Assembly: GCA_009746045.1 (NCBI GenBank)
Contig: RPFO01000161.1
Location: forward strand, 40,785-104,784
DNA: 64,000 bases
Reading direction: 5' to 3'
Origin: Mesostigma viride
Taxonomy: Eukaryota > Streptophyta > Mesostigmatophyceae > Mesostigmatales > Mesostigmataceae
Both the position numbers and the translations under genes were made by a program. The notes beneath the pieces were generated by a model. It did not search any database. It saw only the letters and a list, made by a program, of their open reading frames with translations, and had not been told where the DNA came from. Position 1 is the stretch's first letter, and each line of letters opens with the position of its first letter. This document shows positions 63,786 through 64,000 of this stretch, one piece after another.

Positions 63786-63823
63786 CATTGCCGAGCGCAG
63801 CCGCCAGGCTGCGTTCGGCAATG
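63786..63823. other. Strong 17-bp hairpin
   Basis: CATTGCCGAGCGCAGCC - GCCA - GGCTGCGTTCGGCAATG. One G-T wobble; otherwise perfect arms. Confidence 0.85.
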
Positions 63824-64000
63824 AAAATACATCTGCAGCTCCGGCTGCAGCTTCGCCATCAGGTCCAGCAGGCAGCGGTGACACTATACGTCGCGCACTG
63901 GTGCTCGCCCAGCCCCCCGGGCTTGCCTTGCCATCTGCATCGCCAAGAGCACAAGCGCAGCCGCCCTGCCGAGCCGCACTGGGACGAGATCTCCTTTGAC
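63821..64000 (+). CDS. Possible start of an ORF cut by the window edge
   Basis: From ATG at 63821 (MKIHLQLRLQLRHQ) the frame stays open for 60 codons to the end (PHWDEISFD). Another frame is Ala/Pro-rich. Too short to identify. Confidence 0.2.
   Translation, partial: MKIHLQLRLQLRHQVQQAAVTLYVAHWCSPSPPGLPCHLHRQEHKRSRPAEPHWDEISFD

Overview
The window is nuclear DNA of an intron-rich photosynthetic eukaryote, most likely a chlorophyte green alga. Reasons: three protein-coding genes have GT-AG spliceosomal introns; two of them (an RHD3/SEY1-type ER GTPase and a SEN1-like helicase) resemble land-plant families; exons are markedly GC-richer than introns; and a TGTAA motif of the green-algal poly(A) type follows the GTPase. 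No species can be named from sequence alone.

Layout. (1) 1-11 kb: no convincing intact gene. It holds minisatellites, a dead minus-strand LINE (5.9-7.9 kb), SINE-like pieces and frameshifted coding relics. (2) 12.8-14.5 kb, minus strand: a complete four-exon gene for ribosomal protein eL43, 92 codons, whose first coding exon is only the ATG. (3) 15.6-43.8 kb, plus strand: a complete RHD3/SEY1/atlastin-type GTPase. Its 24 exons join in frame into 891 residues, with about 25.5 kb of introns. (4) 44-53 kb: nested retrotransposons (a LINE inserted into an inverted copy of its own family, plus two other insertions with visible target-site duplications), then a 310-codon ORF of unknown function. 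(5) 53.6-62.1 kb, plus strand: a superfamily 1 SEN1/UPF1-like helicase in eight or nine exons with all the main motifs. (6) 62-64 kb: SINE and LINE relics, a strong hairpin and the possible start of another ORF.

Most notable observations. (a) At least nine introns of the GTPase gene carry degenerate local copies of the adjacent exon edge together with its splice site, so the introns appear to have grown by tandem duplication across splice junctions. (b) An unrecognised 1.57-kb element sits in intron 9 as a head-to-tail array of two full copies and one internally deleted copy. A 105-bp inverted miniature 6 kb away keeps both of the same ends, which defines a mobile element without visible inverted repeats or target duplications. 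(c) The retroelement 3' ends share terminal hairpins, often with a CCAACGG apex, followed by TTAA-type tails. (d) There is a perfect 56-bp palindrome in intron 22.

The three recognised genes do not form a pathway: one is translational, one is ER membrane fusion, one is RNA/DNA helicase. eL43 and the GTPase are divergently transcribed from a shared 1.15-kb interval.
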